Assembly: GCA_947500755.1 (NCBI GenBank)
Contig: CANMTO010000007.1
Coordinates: 1 to 64,000 of the forward strand
DNA length: 64,000 nt
Source of the DNA: Flavobacteriales bacterium
GTDB taxonomy: Bacteria > Bacteroidota > Bacteroidia > Flavobacteriales_D > Crocinitomicaceae
Reading direction: 5' to 3'
The notes under the pieces are model-generated. The model was not told the DNA's origin, did no database searches, and saw only the letters and a program-made list of their open reading frames with translations. Within the stretch, counting starts at the first letter, position 1. Each line of letters begins with the position of its first letter. Shown piece after piece: positions 36,985 through 46,881 of this stretch. The position numbers and the translations under genes are program-made.

Positions 36985-36992
36985 TAATTTTG
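36985..36992 (+). promoter_or_regulatory. -7 element placed at the ispD start codon
   Basis: TAATTTTG ends three bases before the ispD ATG at 36996. A transcript starting about 7 nt downstream of this element would be leaderless or nearly so. Confidence 0.45.
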
Positions 36993-36995
36993 AGC

Positions 36996-37664
36996 ATGAA
37001 CAAATGGACACTTATTGTCCCTGGTGGAGGGGTTGGAAGTCGCATGGGGGCAAATCGTCCGAAGCAATACCTTGAAATTGCGGGAAAACCGATCCTGATT
37101 TATACCCTAGAGGCCCTAGACCAGCATTTTCATCAGCCAAAATTTATAGTAGCCATGGCTCCGGAGTGGATGGATTACATGCTGCCCTTTTTGCAAGATG
37201 CCGGCTTAAACGAACGATGCACCCTGGTTGCAGGCGGAAAAGAGCGGTACGATTCCGTGAAAAATGCGCTAAAAGAAGTAAGCACGCCGTGGGTGGGAGT
37301 TCACGATGCGGTTCGCCCCTTTGTATCTCAAGAAACGATTGAACGACTTTGCGAACATATAAAACATCATGCTGCCGTGATTCCGGTGGTGGGATTAAAG
37401 GAGTCTTTACGGAAGAAAACATTCGGGGGAACCGAGGCTGTGGACCGGTCTACGTATATGAATGTACAAACACCCCAATGCTTTCACGTGCCCTTACTCA
37501 AAAGCGCGTATGAACTTCCATTTAACGAGACCGTAACCGATGACGCAAGTTTGGTAGAGCAACTGGGGGTTGCGATTCAAACCGTATTGGGAAATGATGA
37601 AAACATAAAAATTACAACGCCTGTTGATTTAGTGCTTGCAACCCACTTAATTCAAACGCAATGA
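36996..37664 (+). CDS. ispD: 2-C-methyl-D-erythritol 4-phosphate cytidylyltransferase
   Basis: Third step of the MEP isoprenoid pathway. The 222-aa product starts MNKWTLIVPGGGVGSRMG, the nucleotide-binding GxGxRMG followed by KQYLEIAGKPIL. VGVHDAVRPF and VTDDASLVEQ are further family motifs. The ATG at 36996 is used rather than a TTG two codons earlier. Overlaps the LD-carboxypeptidase start by 4 bp. Feeds the carotenoid genes near 49183. Confidence 0.95.
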   Translation: MNKWTLIVPGGGVGSRMGANRPKQYLEIAGKPILIYTLEALDQHFHQPKFIVAMAPEWMDYMLPFLQDAGLNERCTLVAGGKERYDSVKNALKEVSTPWVGVHDAVRPFVSQETIERLCEHIKHHAAVIPVVGLKESLRKKTFGGTEAVDRSTYMNVQTPQCFHVPLLKSAYELPFNETVTDDASLVEQLGVAIQTVLGNDENIKITTPVDLVLATHLIQTQ

Positions 37665-38554
37665 TCCAGCCGCCCTTTCTCCAGCCGGGGGATACGATAT
37701 ACATTACCGCTCCGGCCAAAGCCATCGAAGAATCCGTGGTGTTGGAGGCAAAAAAAACGCTCGAAACCTGGGGGTTAATTGTTCGTGTTGCCCCGCATTG
37801 TTTGGGTCGAGCGGCGTATTTTTCTGGAACGGATGCGGAGCGCTTAGCTGATTTCCAACACGGATTAGATGATCCCTCGATAAAAGCAATTCTATGTGCA
37901 CGCGGAGGATATGGATGTATTAGAATTGTGGAGGAACTGAATTGGTCAGCCTTTCAACAAAACCCAAAATGGATTATCGGATTTAGCGATGTAACGGTTT
38001 TTCATCATAAAACACATCACTTAGGGATAGAAAGTATACACGGAATAATGCCCTTGGGGTTTATGGAAGGGTCGGTGGCGGCCAAGGAAACCCTTAGAAA
38101 GAGCCTCTTTGGAGAACCCTTTACGCTAGAGGCAGCATACGTTTCTGAGAATATTACCGGGGAGGCAAGGGGAAAATTAGTTGGAGGAAATATGGCCATC
38201 GTAACGAGTTTACTAGGAACCCCGTTGTCTTACTCGTTTAAAAACAACATTTTAGTGCTTGAGGATATCGGCGAACATATCTACAAAATTGACCGAATGT
38301 TGTATTCGCTAATGTTGGCCGGTGCATTCAAAGAAATCAAGGGGTTGGTGCTGGGAGGATTCTCGGAGATGGAAGACACCGATGTTCCATTTGGAAAAAC
38401 CATTAAGGAATTGATCCTTGATCAGGTTCGAGATTTGGGCATTCCCGTAGCCTTTGATCTACCTATCGGTCACACCTCAGACAACCAAGCCCTGGTGCTT
38501 GGACGAACCGCAGTATTGCAGGTTACAGAAGTGAAAACCACGCTCCTTATCTAA
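37661..38554 (+). CDS. LD-carboxypeptidase, S66 family
   Basis: Cleaves the L,D bond of murein tetrapeptides during cell-wall recycling. The 297-aa product has CARGGYGCIRIVE, the nucleophile serine in IIGFSDVTV, LVGGNMAIVTSLLGTP, and the catalytic His in LPIGHTSDNQALVLG. No signal peptide is visible, as expected for the cytosolic recycling enzyme. The start overlaps the ispD stop (ATGA). Confidence 0.92.
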   Translation: MIQPPFLQPGDTIYITAPAKAIEESVVLEAKKTLETWGLIVRVAPHCLGRAAYFSGTDAERLADFQHGLDDPSIKAILCARGGYGCIRIVEELNWSAFQQNPKWIIGFSDVTVFHHKTHHLGIESIHGIMPLGFMEGSVAAKETLRKSLFGEPFTLEAAYVSENITGEARGKLVGGNMAIVTSLLGTPLSYSFKNNILVLEDIGEHIYKIDRMLYSLMLAGAFKEIKGLVLGGFSEMEDTDVPFGKTIKELILDQVRDLGIPVAFDLPIGHTSDNQALVLGRTAVLQVTEVKTTLLI

Positions 38555-38601
38555 AATGATTCTAAATAAAAATCATATTTTCATTCGATTGTTCTATGCC
38601 T

Positions 38602-38609
38602 TAACTTTG
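38602..38609 (+). promoter_or_regulatory. -7 promoter element of sdhCAB
   Basis: TAACTTTG is a perfect TAnnTTTG, 21 nt upstream of the sdhC ATG at 38631. TTTTC at 38578-38582, 19 nt upstream, may serve as a weak -33 element. Confidence 0.55.
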
Positions 38610-38630
38610 CACCTGATAATATAAATACCT

Positions 38631-39476
38631 ATGTCTGTACAATCCGCTTTTTCATCATCCATTATTAAAAAAGTTTGGATGGCCCTAACGGGACTTTTTC
38701 TGTGCACCTTCCTTGTTGGTCACCTAGCAGGAAACATGCAACTTATTCTAAAAACTGGAGAAGAGGGGCGCAGAGCCTTCAATGAATACGCCTATTTCAT
38801 GGGACACAATCCATTCATTAAGGTGCTTTCATACGTAACCTATTTCTCCATTATTTTTCACGCGGTTCACGGCTTCTATTTAACCTACCAAAACAAAAAA
38901 GCCCGGCCTCAGGGTTATGCATACAGTAAGCCCGGAGCAAACAGTTCCCTGCCCTCTCGTTATATGGCCATTTTAGGAACGATTATTTTGGTATTTATCG
39001 TTACCCACATGGCTAACTTTTGGTGGAGAGCAAAAATAAAGGAAGACATTCCTTTGCATACGTATATCATCTCTGCGAAAGATCAAATGGGCCAATCACA
39101 AGAACAAGAAATGTACTACACGCATAATTTACAATTAATTCCTAAAAGCGATGAAATCGTTGTTAAAAACAATACGGAACTCTTCATGGCAAACTTCAAT
39201 GTCAAAATTGCTGATGGATATAAAGATCTACACACCGTTGTAATGGACTTCTTTAATCCGAAGAAAAACGACATGGCACTTGCCTATTTATTGTTGTATG
39301 TGGTCTCTATGGCGGCGCTTGCATTTCACTTATGGCACGGGTTCGCCTCCGGCTTCCAATCCCTGGGTCTGAACCATAAGCGTTACACACCGCTTATCCA
39401 TGGGGCAGGAAAACTGTTTGCTTTGGCGGTGCCCGGCTTGTTTGCCTTGATTACCCTCTTAATTTATTTGAAATAA
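38631..39476 (+). CDS. sdhC: succinate dehydrogenase cytochrome b subunit
   Basis: Membrane anchor of complex II, diheme type with five helices as in Bacteroidota and epsilonproteobacteria. Helices are visible around 15-40, 63-85, 110-130, 216-238 and 262-280. Candidate heme-ligand histidines are H31, H80, H126 and H236. At 281 aa it is longer than the roughly 230 aa I expect for Flavobacteriales; the loop at 134-215 seems enlarged. First gene of sdhCAB. Confidence 0.93.
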   Translation: MSVQSAFSSSIIKKVWMALTGLFLCTFLVGHLAGNMQLILKTGEEGRRAFNEYAYFMGHNPFIKVLSYVTYFSIIFHAVHGFYLTYQNKKARPQGYAYSKPGANSSLPSRYMAILGTIILVFIVTHMANFWWRAKIKEDIPLHTYIISAKDQMGQSQEQEMYYTHNLQLIPKSDEIVVKNNTELFMANFNVKIADGYKDLHTVVMDFFNPKKNDMALAYLLLYVVSMAALAFHLWHGFASGFQSLGLNHKRYTPLIHGAGKLFALAVPGLFALITLLIYLK

Positions 39477-39494
39477 CGATTTAATCATATACCG

Positions 39495-41507
39495 ATGTCA
39501 ACATTAGACGCTAAAAATCCGGAAGGACCATTATCAGAAAAGTGGACCAACCATAAAAACCACATGAAATTAGTGGCGCCAAATAACCGACCAAAAATCG
39601 ATGTGATTGTTGTTGGTACAGGATTGGCTGGAGCCTCTGCCGCTGCTTCACTTGGTGAAATGGGCTACAATGTAAAGGCATTCTGCTTTCAAGATTCTCC
39701 ACGTAGAGCACACTCGATTGCCGCGCAAGGAGGAATCAATGCAGCAAAAAATTATCAAAACGACGGGGATTCTGTGTACCGCTTGTTCTATGACACCATT
39801 AAAGGAGGCGATTACCGTGCGCGTGAAGCAAACGTGCATCGATTGGCTGAAGTTTCTGGAAACATTATTGACCAATGTGTTGCTCAGGGGGTTCCCTTCG
39901 CAAGAGAATATGGCGGGTTATTAGACAACCGTTCCTTTGGTGGAACACAGGTTCAACGTACATTTTATGCGGCGGGGCAAACCGGTCAACAGCTCTTATT
40001 AGGTGCCTATTCAGCCTTATCGCGTCAAATTGGATTGGGTCGTGTGAAAATGTACCACCGACATGAAATGTTGGATTTAGTGGTGGTTGACGGAAAAGCA
40101 CGAGGTATTATTGCTAGAAATCTTATTACCGGTGAAATCGAAAGACACAGTGCACACGCCGTGGTAATCGCTTCTGGCGGATACGGAAACGTATATTTCC
40201 TATCAACAAACGCCATGGGAAGTAATGTGTCTGCAGCATGGAAAGTACACAAGCGTGGCGCTTATTTTGCTAATCCTTGTTTTGTTCAGATTCACCCCAC
40301 CTGTATTCCAGTGCACGGAACCAACCAATCCAAATTAACGTTAATGTCTGAGTCCTTAAGAAACTCTGGACGCATTTGGGTTCCTGCCAAAAAAGAAGAC
40401 GCAGAAGCCATCCGAGAAGGGCGGTTAAAGCCCACTCAGATTGCAGAGGAAGACCGGGATTATTTCCTAGAGCGCAGATATCCTGCCTTTGGTAACCTGG
40501 TGCCGCGCGACGTGGCCTCTAGAGCTGCAAAAGAGCGCTGTGACGAAGGATTTGGAATTGAAGCGAACGACACCAACGAAGGAGTTTACTTAGATTTCTC
40601 CTCAGAAATTAGAAGTAAGGGAAAACAAGAGGCCTTTGCTAAAGGGGATCATAATCCTTCTGAAGAAACCATTCTTGCCTTTGGTAAAAAATGGATTGAA
40701 GAAAAATACGGAAACTTATTTCAGATGTATGAAAAAATTACCGATGAAAATCCGTACGAAACACCCATGAAAATTTATCCGGCTGTTCACTACACCATGG
40801 GTGGCGTTTGGGTTGACTATAATCTTCAGAGTACTATCCCTGGTTGTTTTGTAACCGGCGAAGCGAACTTCTCTGACCACGGTGCTAACCGATTAGGTGC
40901 TTCCGCGTTAATGCAAGGATTAGCTGATGGTTATTTTGTATTGCCATATACGCTTTCAAATTACTTGGCGGAGGATATCCGCACAGGAACGATTTCCACA
41001 GATGCTCCCGAGTTCGAGGCGGCTGAAAAAGAAGTAACCGAGCGCATCCAAATGTTCTTAAACAACAAGGGAACCAAATCTGTTGATTCTTTCCACAAGA
41101 AATTAGGGCTAATCATGTGGAATAAGGTAGGGATGGGCCGCAGTGAAGCCGGTTTAAAAGAAGCGGTAGAAGAAATCAAGGCCCTTCGTGAGGCATTTTA
41201 TGCAGATGTTTTTGTTCCGGGTGATGCCAATGAAATGAATACCGAACTTGAAAAAGCACTGCGCGTGGCGGATTTTATCGAATTAGGTCAATTGATGGCC
41301 GTTGATGCCTTGAACCGCAATGAATCTTGCGGCGGACATTTCCGTGAAGAATATCAAGATGCAGAAGGAGAAACCCTTCGAGATGACGAAAACTTTAAAA
41401 TGGTGGCTGCTTGGGAATACCAAGGCGGCGAAGCAACACGTGCCACCTTACACAAAGAAGAATTGAAATACGAGTTCATTAAAATTGCAGCGAGAAACTA
41501 CAAATAA
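39495..41507 (+). CDS. sdhA: succinate dehydrogenase/fumarate reductase flavoprotein subunit
   Basis: Oxidises succinate to fumarate with covalent FAD. The 670-aa product has [19 protein letters not shown] (FAD Rossmann), [13 protein letters not shown] (flavinylated His region), HPTCIPVHG, the active-site region [11 protein letters not shown] and [13 protein letters not shown]. It is larger than E. coli SdhA (588) and matches the Wolinella/Bacteroidota flavoprotein type. 18 nt after sdhC, 11 nt before sdhB. Confidence 0.97.
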   Translation: MSTLDAKNPEGPLSEKWTNHKNHMKLVAPNNRPKIDVIVVGTGLAGASAAASLGEMGYNVKAFCFQDSPRRAHSIAAQGGINAAKNYQNDGDSVYRLFYDTIKGGDYRAREANVHRLAEVSGNIIDQCVAQGVPFAREYGGLLDNRSFGGTQVQRTFYAAGQTGQQLLLGAYSALSRQIGLGRVKMYHRHEMLDLVVVDGKARGIIARNLITGEIERHSAHAVVIASGGYGNVYFLSTNAMGSNVSAAWKVHKRGAYFANPCFVQIHPTCIPVHGTNQSKLTLMSESLRNSGRIWVPAKKEDAEAIREGRLKPTQIAEEDRDYFLERRYPAFGNLVPRDVASRAAKERCDEGFGIEANDTNEGVYLDFSSEIRSKGKQEAFAKGDHNPSEETILAFGKKWIEEKYGNLFQMYEKITDENPYETPMKIYPAVHYTMGGVWVDYNLQSTIPGCFVTGEANFSDHGANRLGASALMQGLADGYFVLPYTLSNYLAEDIRTGTISTDAPEFEAAEKEVTERIQMFLNNKGTKSVDSFHKKLGLIMWNKVGMGRSEAGLKEAVEEIKALREAFYADVFVPGDANEMNTELEKALRVADFIELGQLMAVDALNRNESCGGHFREEYQDAEGETLRDDENFKMVAAWEYQGGEATRATLHKEELKYEFIKIAARNYK

Positions 41508-41518
41508 AGAAACGACTT

Positions 41519-42289
41519 ATGGCAACTAAATTTATCAATATTACCCTTAAAATTTGGCGTCAAAAGAACAGCCAAGCCAAAGGAAGCCTCGAAACGTATA
41601 AACTGGACCAGGTGTCTACAGACAGTTCGTTTTTGGAAATGCTTGACCAATTAAACGAGCAACTTATAAACAACAATGAATCGCCAGTAGCTTTTGATCA
41701 CGATTGTCGAGAGGGTATTTGCGGCATGTGTTCTCTGTATATTAATGGCCGTGCACACGGGCCCGATACAGGAACTACTACCTGTCAATTGCACATGCGT
41801 AAATTCAACGATGGAGATACTATTTATATTGAGCCCTGGAGGGCAAAAGCCTTTCCAATCATCAAAGATTTGGTGGTAGATCGTTCTGCCTTTGATCGCA
41901 TACAACAAGCGGGTGGCTTTATTTCCGTAAATACTTCTGGAAGAACCATGGATGCTAACGCCATACCAATTCCTAAAAATGACGCGGATAGCGCATTTGA
42001 AGCAGCGGCATGCATCGGCTGTGGCGCGTGTGTAGCTGCGTGCAAAAACAGTTCCGCTATGCTCTTTGTGGGTGCTAAAGTGTCCCAATACGCCTTATTG
42101 CCACAAGGCAAGGTAGAGGGGCCTGAACGCGTGCTAAACATGGTGCGTCAAATGGATGAGGAAGGATTCGGGAACTGTACGAACACTGGGGCATGCGAAG
42201 TAGAGTGTCCGAAAGGAATATCGATTCAGAATATTGCTAGAATGAACCGAGAATTAATTAAGGCAGCGGTCATTACAGAGAAAAAATAA
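41519..42289 (+). CDS. sdhB: succinate dehydrogenase iron-sulfur subunit
   Basis: Electron transfer from SdhA to the cytochrome. The 256-aa product has the [2Fe-2S] cysteines in [15 protein letters not shown] with a distal C, and the two cysteine groups for [4Fe-4S] and [3Fe-4S] in [14 protein letters not shown] and [15 protein letters not shown]. Last gene of the unit, followed by a strong terminator. Confidence 0.97.
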   Translation: MATKFINITLKIWRQKNSQAKGSLETYKLDQVSTDSSFLEMLDQLNEQLINNNESPVAFDHDCREGICGMCSLYINGRAHGPDTGTTTCQLHMRKFNDGDTIYIEPWRAKAFPIIKDLVVDRSAFDRIQQAGGFISVNTSGRTMDANAIPIPKNDADSAFEAAACIGCGACVAACKNSSAMLFVGAKVSQYALLPQGKVEGPERVLNMVRQMDEEGFGNCTNTGACEVECPKGISIQNIARMNRELIKAAVITEKK

Positions 42290-42303
42290 GCCGGCTTTGG
42301 GCA

Positions 42304-42336
42304 TAAAAAAAGGGAAGCAATGCTTCCCTTTTTTAT
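42304..42336. terminator. bidirectional intrinsic terminator after sdhB
   Basis: GGGAAGC (42312-42318), loop AAT, GCTTCCC (42322-42328), with an A run on the left and a T run on the right. It lies between the convergent sdhB and the small membrane-protein gene. Confidence 0.85.
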
Positions 42337-42354
42337 GTATAAAAGAATCGATTC

Positions 42355-42579
42355 TTATTTCAATTTTTTGCTCTCGTCTTTATACCAACCTGTATTTTCC
42401 GAAGACTCAACAGGCACATTGGCTTTCTTGCTTAAGTTGTTTTGAGTATACATCCAATATCCAAACCCAAAAAATCCCGTTACAAGAAGGAGGTTGTTGA
42501 AATAATTCTGAATGAATTCAAAAAATCCAAACGCCCATTGAAATAAGTCTCCAAGTTGATATATAAATTCAGTCCACAT
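42355..42579 (-). CDS. small single-pass membrane protein
   Basis: The 74-aa product has an N-terminal amphipathic, aromatic-rich part (MWTEFIYQLGDLFQWAFGFF), one hydrophobic segment (NLLLVTGFFGFGYWMY) and a charged C-tail. This pattern resembles the small DUF6341-type proteins of Flavobacteriia (sometimes mislabelled uracil phosphoribosyltransferase), but the match is by eye only. It stands downstream of rnc and ends next to the sdhB terminator. Confidence 0.55.
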   Translation of the reverse strand: MWTEFIYQLGDLFQWAFGFFEFIQNYFNNLLLVTGFFGFGYWMYTQNNLSKKANVPVESSENTGWYKDESKKLK

Positions 42580-42621
42580 ACTCGTAATTTTTTACAAAGA
42601 AACAAAAAAAAAGAATTCTAA

Positions 42622-43341
42622 TTAAATTTCTCCGATTAATTCTAAGGTTTGCTTTGCCGCTATTTGCTCGGCTTGTTTTTTGGATCCGCCCTTTCCTCTG
42701 CCGAAATCCCGTCCATTAATTTGAATCGCGATTTCATATTCCCACTCCCCGTGAATATGTTGCTCATCGGTGACGATAAAGTCTATCTTCATGCGCTTTT
42801 TTTGGCACCAAATAATTAAGCGGGATTTAAAATCAATTTCCTCCTCAAGAAGCTTATTTAAATCTACGAACTTTCTAAGGACATGATTTTGCAAGCTTTT
42901 TTTAGCGGCATCAAAGCCCCCGTCTAAATATATTGCGCCGATAATTGCCTCAAAGGCATTCCCTTCTAAGGATGAAATGTTTAAATTCCTAGATTGATTA
43001 TAATTCAACACCGCCCGAATTTGCATTTTTTCACCTATAAATGCAAGGGTTTTTCTATTTACTACCTTAGATTTTAGCTTGGTTAAATACCCTTCGTCAT
43101 TCCCGGGAAACTTCTTAAACAAATACTCCGCAACCACGGCATCAAGTATTGCGTCACCCAAAAACTCTAAGCGTTCATTAGATTCTATGTCTTCTTTTAT
43201 ATCGCCAGAGCGATGAGAAATAGCCAGTTTAAAATGAACTAAAGACGTTGGCCTGTAGCCGAAATGGTTGATTATAAATTTGATTAGAAGGAGTTCCTCT
43301 GCAGACTTTTTCGTGGAAAGAAATCCGAGGTTTACGGCCAA
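42622..43341 (-). CDS. rnc: ribonuclease III
   Basis: Double-stranded-RNA endonuclease for rRNA processing. The 239-aa product contains the signature NERLEFLGDAILD, the second metal-site EAIIGAIYLDGG and a C-terminal dsRNA-binding domain (EWEYEIAIQINGRDFGRGKGGSKKQAEQIAAK). It immediately follows fabF, an arrangement (acpP-fabF-rnc) conserved in many bacteria. Confidence 0.96.
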   Translation of the reverse strand: MAVNLGFLSTKKSAEELLLIKFIINHFGYRPTSLVHFKLAISHRSGDIKEDIESNERLEFLGDAILDAVVAEYLFKKFPGNDEGYLTKLKSKVVNRKTLAFIGEKMQIRAVLNYNQSRNLNISSLEGNAFEAIIGAIYLDGGFDAAKKSLQNHVLRKFVDLNKLLEEEIDFKSRLIIWCQKKRMKIDFIVTDEQHIHGEWEYEIAIQINGRDFGRGKGGSKKQAEQIAAKQTLELIGEI

Positions 43342-44595
43342 TTATCCAACAAATTTCTTGACTACCACACTCGTGTTGTGCCCGCCAAACCCGAAGGTGT
43401 TAGATAATGCATAGTTCACCGTACGCCGCTGTGGGGCATTGAAGGTGAAGTTTAATTTAGGGTCAATTTCCGGATCATCTGTAAAATGATTAATCGTAGG
43501 TGGGACGATATCGTTTTTCACCGCCAAAACACAGGCAATGGCTTCTATCGCTCCCGCCGCCCCTAACAGGTGACCGGTCATTGATTTGGTAGAAGAAATA
43601 TTTAACGCGTAGGCGTGTTCTCCAAATACAGCTTGAATCGCCTTTACTTCAGCGATGTCCCCCAAGGGAGTGGATGTTCCATGTACGTTTATATAGTCTA
43701 CTTGGTTAGGACTAATCTCTGCGTCGTCTAATGCGGCAATCATGGTGTTTCGAGCACCTATTCCTTCGGGATGTGGAGCGGTCATGTGATATGCATCACC
43801 AGACATTCCTCCTCCTACTACTTCGGCATAAATTGTTGCGCCTCGCTTAATGGCATGCTCATATTCCTCAAGAATCAGCGCTCCGGCTCCTTCACCCAAC
43901 ACGAAGCCATCTCGGTCTACGTCGAAGGGCCGTGAAGCGGCCTCTGGGTTATCATTTCTTGTGGACAGTGCTTTCAAGGCATTAAAGCCTCCCATACCCA
44001 TTTCATTTACAGCGGCTTCTGATCCTCCTGTAATGATGGCATCTGCCTTACCCAATCGAATTAGGTTAAATGCATCAATGATCGCATTGGTAGACGAGGC
44101 ACAGGCCGATACGGTAACGTAATTTGGACCACGAAATCCGTACTTAATTGAAATCTGACCTGAAGCAATGTCTGCAATCATTTTAGGAATAAAAAATGGA
44201 TTGAACCGTGGCGTTCCGTCTCCTTCAAAAAACGCCTTGGCTTCCTCTTGGAAGGTTTTTAGGCCCCCTACGCCCGAACCCCAAACGACGCCAATGCGGT
44301 CGGTGTTTGGATTGGACTCCATGAGGCCAGACTGGTCTACCGCCTCCATGGCAGAAACCATGGCATATTGGGTAAACTGATCCATTTTCCGAGCCTCTTT
44401 CTTATCAAGAAACTGCTCCACATCAAATCCTTTTACCTCACAGGCAAATTGAGTTTTGAATAAGGAGGCATCAAATTGTTGAATGGGCGCTGCTCCACTT
44501 TTTCCGATAAGCAAGTTGTTCCAGTATTCTGAAACAGTATTGCCAATAGGCGTGAGCGCACCAAGTCCAGTTACAACTACTCGCTTTAATTGCAT
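43342..44595 (-). CDS. fabF: 3-oxoacyl-ACP synthase II
   Basis: Chain-elongating condensing enzyme. The 417-aa product has the Cys-His-His triad: C in VSACASSTNA, H in NVHGTSTPLGD and H in STKSMTGHLLGAAG. FGFGGHNTS closes the fold. It lies between acpP (36 nt) and rnc (adjacent), so it shares the acpP promoter. Confidence 0.96.
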   Translation of the reverse strand: MQLKRVVVTGLGALTPIGNTVSEYWNNLLIGKSGAAPIQQFDASLFKTQFACEVKGFDVEQFLDKKEARKMDQFTQYAMVSAMEAVDQSGLMESNPNTDRIGVVWGSGVGGLKTFQEEAKAFFEGDGTPRFNPFFIPKMIADIASGQISIKYGFRGPNYVTVSACASSTNAIIDAFNLIRLGKADAIITGGSEAAVNEMGMGGFNALKALSTRNDNPEAASRPFDVDRDGFVLGEGAGALILEEYEHAIKRGATIYAEVVGGGMSGDAYHMTAPHPEGIGARNTMIAALDDAEISPNQVDYINVHGTSTPLGDIAEVKAIQAVFGEHAYALNISSTKSMTGHLLGAAGAIEAIACVLAVKNDIVPPTINHFTDDPEIDPKLNFTFNAPQRRTVNYALSNTFGFGGHNTSVVVKKFVG

Positions 44596-44631
44596 GCTGT
44601 AATCCTTAAAAGGTTGGAAGGTTTTGTTTTA

Positions 44632-44868
44632 TTACTTCGCGTTGCTTTCAATGTAAGAAACCGCATCTCCAACCGTTTGGATGGTTTCTGCTTGGTCGTC
44701 TGGAATAGAAATACCAAATTGTTTCTCAAATTCCATAATTAATTCTACGGTATCTAAAGAGTCCGCACCTAAGTCGTTGGTGAAGCTTGCTCCATCCGTA
44801 ACTTCAGATTCTTCAACATTTAATTTGTCTACAATGATTGCAATCACTTTACCTCTGATTTCAGACAT
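44632..44868 (-). CDS. acpP: acyl carrier protein
   Basis: 78-aa acidic carrier of the growing acyl chain. The phosphopantetheine attachment serine is in [12 protein letters not shown]. Length is standard. First gene of acpP-fabF-rnc. Confidence 0.97.
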   Translation of the reverse strand: MSEIRGKVIAIIVDKLNVEESEVTDGASFTNDLGADSLDTVELIMEFEKQFGISIPDDQAETIQTVGDAVSYIESNAK

Positions 44869-44925
44869 CTTTTTAGTTTTTTAATGGTTTTAAGCTTGCA
44901 AAGAAAAAAACAAACTCGTAATTAT

Positions 44926-44933
44926 CAAAATTA
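44926..44933 (-). promoter_or_regulatory. -7 promoter element of acpP
   Basis: The minus strand reads TAATTTTG, about 57 nt upstream of the acpP ATG. A TTG lies 15 nt further upstream, slightly closer than usual. Confidence 0.4.
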
Positions 44934-44992
44934 TTCCTGATTATTTATCAACGAAATTCATACTGATAACTCTACAAACTCGCTTCTTTCCT

Positions 44993-45000
44993 TATTTTTG
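44993..45000 (+). promoter_or_regulatory. -7 element close to the purN start
   Basis: TATTTTTG ends 3 nt before the purN ATG at 45004, as at ispD. A very short leader or a leaderless mRNA is implied. Confidence 0.45.
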
Positions 45001-45003
45001 CCC

Positions 45004-45579
45004 ATGAAACGGCCCTTAAATCTTGTGCTATTTATCTCTGGAACAGGCTCTAATGCTAGAAATATCGTGGATTATTTCGCTAAGCACGAACACATTGCCG
45101 TACTCGGGATTATTAGCAGTAAAGAAAATTCCACCATCAAGGAATATTGTGTTGATAATCAATTGTTTTACGCTCAATACACGCCCTGGGATGAACACGA
45201 AGCACTCCATCAGCTCACACATCACGCATGTGACCTGATTATCTTAGCGGGATTCTTAAAGAAAATAAGTGCGCTGTTGATTTCACAATACCCTAATCGC
45301 ATTTTAAACATACACCCCTCACTACTTCCTAAATTCGGTGGCGCAGGAATGTATGGGCGGCATGTTCATGAGGCTGTGCATGCAAGGCAAGAAGCGGAAA
45401 CCGGAATTACCATTCACTTGGTTAATGAATACTATGATGAGGGTAGAATTCTAGAACAACACCGTTGTTCTATAACGACATTAGACAGCATTGAACAGAT
45501 TGAAGAGAAGGTTCATGAGTTGGAATATCAATGCTTCCCTCCCGCAATCGAGCGTTATTGTTTATCCCTGAAGGGCTGA
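45004..45579 (+). CDS. purN: phosphoribosylglycinamide formyltransferase
   Basis: Third step of purine synthesis, using 10-formyl-THF. The 191-aa product starts MKRPLNLVLFISGTGSNARNI; the catalytic Asn-His is in LNIHPSLLPKF and the Asp in YYDEGRI. A TTG two codons upstream is less likely. The 3' end overlaps the kynU 3' end by 18 bp on the opposite strand. Confidence 0.95.
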   Translation: MKRPLNLVLFISGTGSNARNIVDYFAKHEHIAVLGIISSKENSTIKEYCVDNQLFYAQYTPWDEHEALHQLTHHACDLIILAGFLKKISALLISQYPNRILNIHPSLLPKFGGAGMYGRHVHEAVHARQEAETGITIHLVNEYYDEGRILEQHRCSITTLDSIEQIEEKVHELEYQCFPPAIERYCLSLKG

Positions 45580-46839
45580 TCTTAAGTGCTGGCCGAACCA
45601 GTAACAATCTTCAAAGCTATTGTACAACGGGGCTGGGGCAACTCGGATCACATTAGGTTCCCTCCAATCCGCAGTTACACCCCGTTCACTCAGGGCATCA
45701 AATAGTCCTTTGCCTTTTCCTGTGGCCTTGATTGAAAGCTGCGCACCCCGTTTCTTTGGATCAGAGGGGGTTATAACCTCAAACCGTTCTGTACCCGGAC
45801 TATTCGAAGATATGTCAAAAACCACAAAGGATAAATAATGGGTCATTAGGTCTCTTTTTTGACCAATCCGCTCCATGCCTGCTGCTTCAAACAATTCAAG
45901 GGAAGCTAAATGAACGGCCATTCCCAATACGGGAGCGTTACTCAATTGCCATCCTTCTGCTCCAGGTATTGGATTAAACCCCGGCTCCATTGCAAATCGC
46001 GTTTCTTTGGTATGACCCCACCAACCGGCAAGGCGTGGAAGATCTTTACGATGCGCGTGGCGTTCATGAACAAAAAAACCAGAGACTCCACCCGGTGAAG
46101 AATTTAAATATTTGTATCCACACCATGCTGCAAAATCAGGACCCCACTCATGGAGGCTTAAGTTCACATTGCCTGCGGCATGCGCTAAATCAAATCCTAC
46201 CATCGCTCCCACGGCATGTGCTTTTTGGGTAATGGTTTGCAAATCAAAGTATTGTCCAGTGTAGTAGTTAACACCACCCCACATCACCAGAGCTAAGGTT
46301 TCGCCGAGCTCTTCAATGCGCTGATAAACATCTTCTTCATGAATGAGATCTTCGCCCGGTCGTGGCGTCACCCACACCAAATCACTTGGCGGCAAGCCAT
46401 GGATTTGCAGTTGGGACTCCAGTGCATATTGATCGCTTGGGAACGCCTTTGCCTCACACAGTATTTTTGTACGCTTACCCTCAGGGTTATAAAACGAAGC
46501 CATGAGTAAGTGTAAGTTGGTGGTTAGGCTATGGGTGGTGCAAACTTCAATGGGTTTTGCGCCTACGATTGCCGCCACCTTTTCCGTGAGTAATTCATGA
46601 TAGGAATACCAGGGACGACGACCTTCAAAATGTCCTTCCACACCAAGCGTTCCCCAATCCTCAAGTTCTTCTATGAGGTACTGTTTCGCTTTTTTAGGCT
46701 GTAATCCCAACGAGTTTCCCGTGAAATACACTGGATGTTCTTTTCCAAAGGTTGGTAATATAAATTCATCTCTAAACGCCCTCAATGGATCGTTGTTGTC
46801 CATTTCTTTTGCAAATTCTAGCGAGTTTTCAAAGTGCAT
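45562..46839 (-). CDS. kynU: kynureninase
   Basis: PLP enzyme cleaving kynurenine to anthranilate, or 3-hydroxykynurenine to 3-hydroxyanthranilate. The ATG at 46839 (MHFENSLEFAKEMD, 425 aa) is chosen; a frame to 47049 would run 168 bp into hemL. Visible are YFTGNSLGLQPK at the N-terminus, the PLP-region FDLAHAAGN and the Schiff-base lysine in AAWCGYKYLNSSPGG. No other kynurenine-pathway gene is nearby. Confidence 0.94.
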   Translation of the reverse strand: MHFENSLEFAKEMDNNDPLRAFRDEFILPTFGKEHPVYFTGNSLGLQPKKAKQYLIEELEDWGTLGVEGHFEGRRPWYSYHELLTEKVAAIVGAKPIEVCTTHSLTTNLHLLMASFYNPEGKRTKILCEAKAFPSDQYALESQLQIHGLPPSDLVWVTPRPGEDLIHEEDVYQRIEELGETLALVMWGGVNYYTGQYFDLQTITQKAHAVGAMVGFDLAHAAGNVNLSLHEWGPDFAAWCGYKYLNSSPGGVSGFFVHERHAHRKDLPRLAGWWGHTKETRFAMEPGFNPIPGAEGWQLSNAPVLGMAVHLASLELFEAAGMERIGQKRDLMTHYLSFVVFDISSNSPGTERFEVITPSDPKKRGAQLSIKATGKGKGLFDALSERGVTADWREPNVIRVAPAPLYNSFEDCYWFGQHLRSALQG

Positions 46840-46854
46840 CCAATTCGATTTTCG

Positions 46855-46874
46855 TAATTTTGTGCACAAAGATA
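46855..46874. promoter_or_regulatory. overlapping divergent promoters for hemL and kynU
   Basis: TAATTTTG on the plus strand (46855-46862) serves hemL; TATCTTTG on the minus strand (46867-46874) serves kynU, with a GTTG 18 nt upstream of it. Each -7 element points into the other, so the two start sites fall within about 20 bp. Confidence 0.5.
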
Positions 46875-46881
46875 AGGAACA

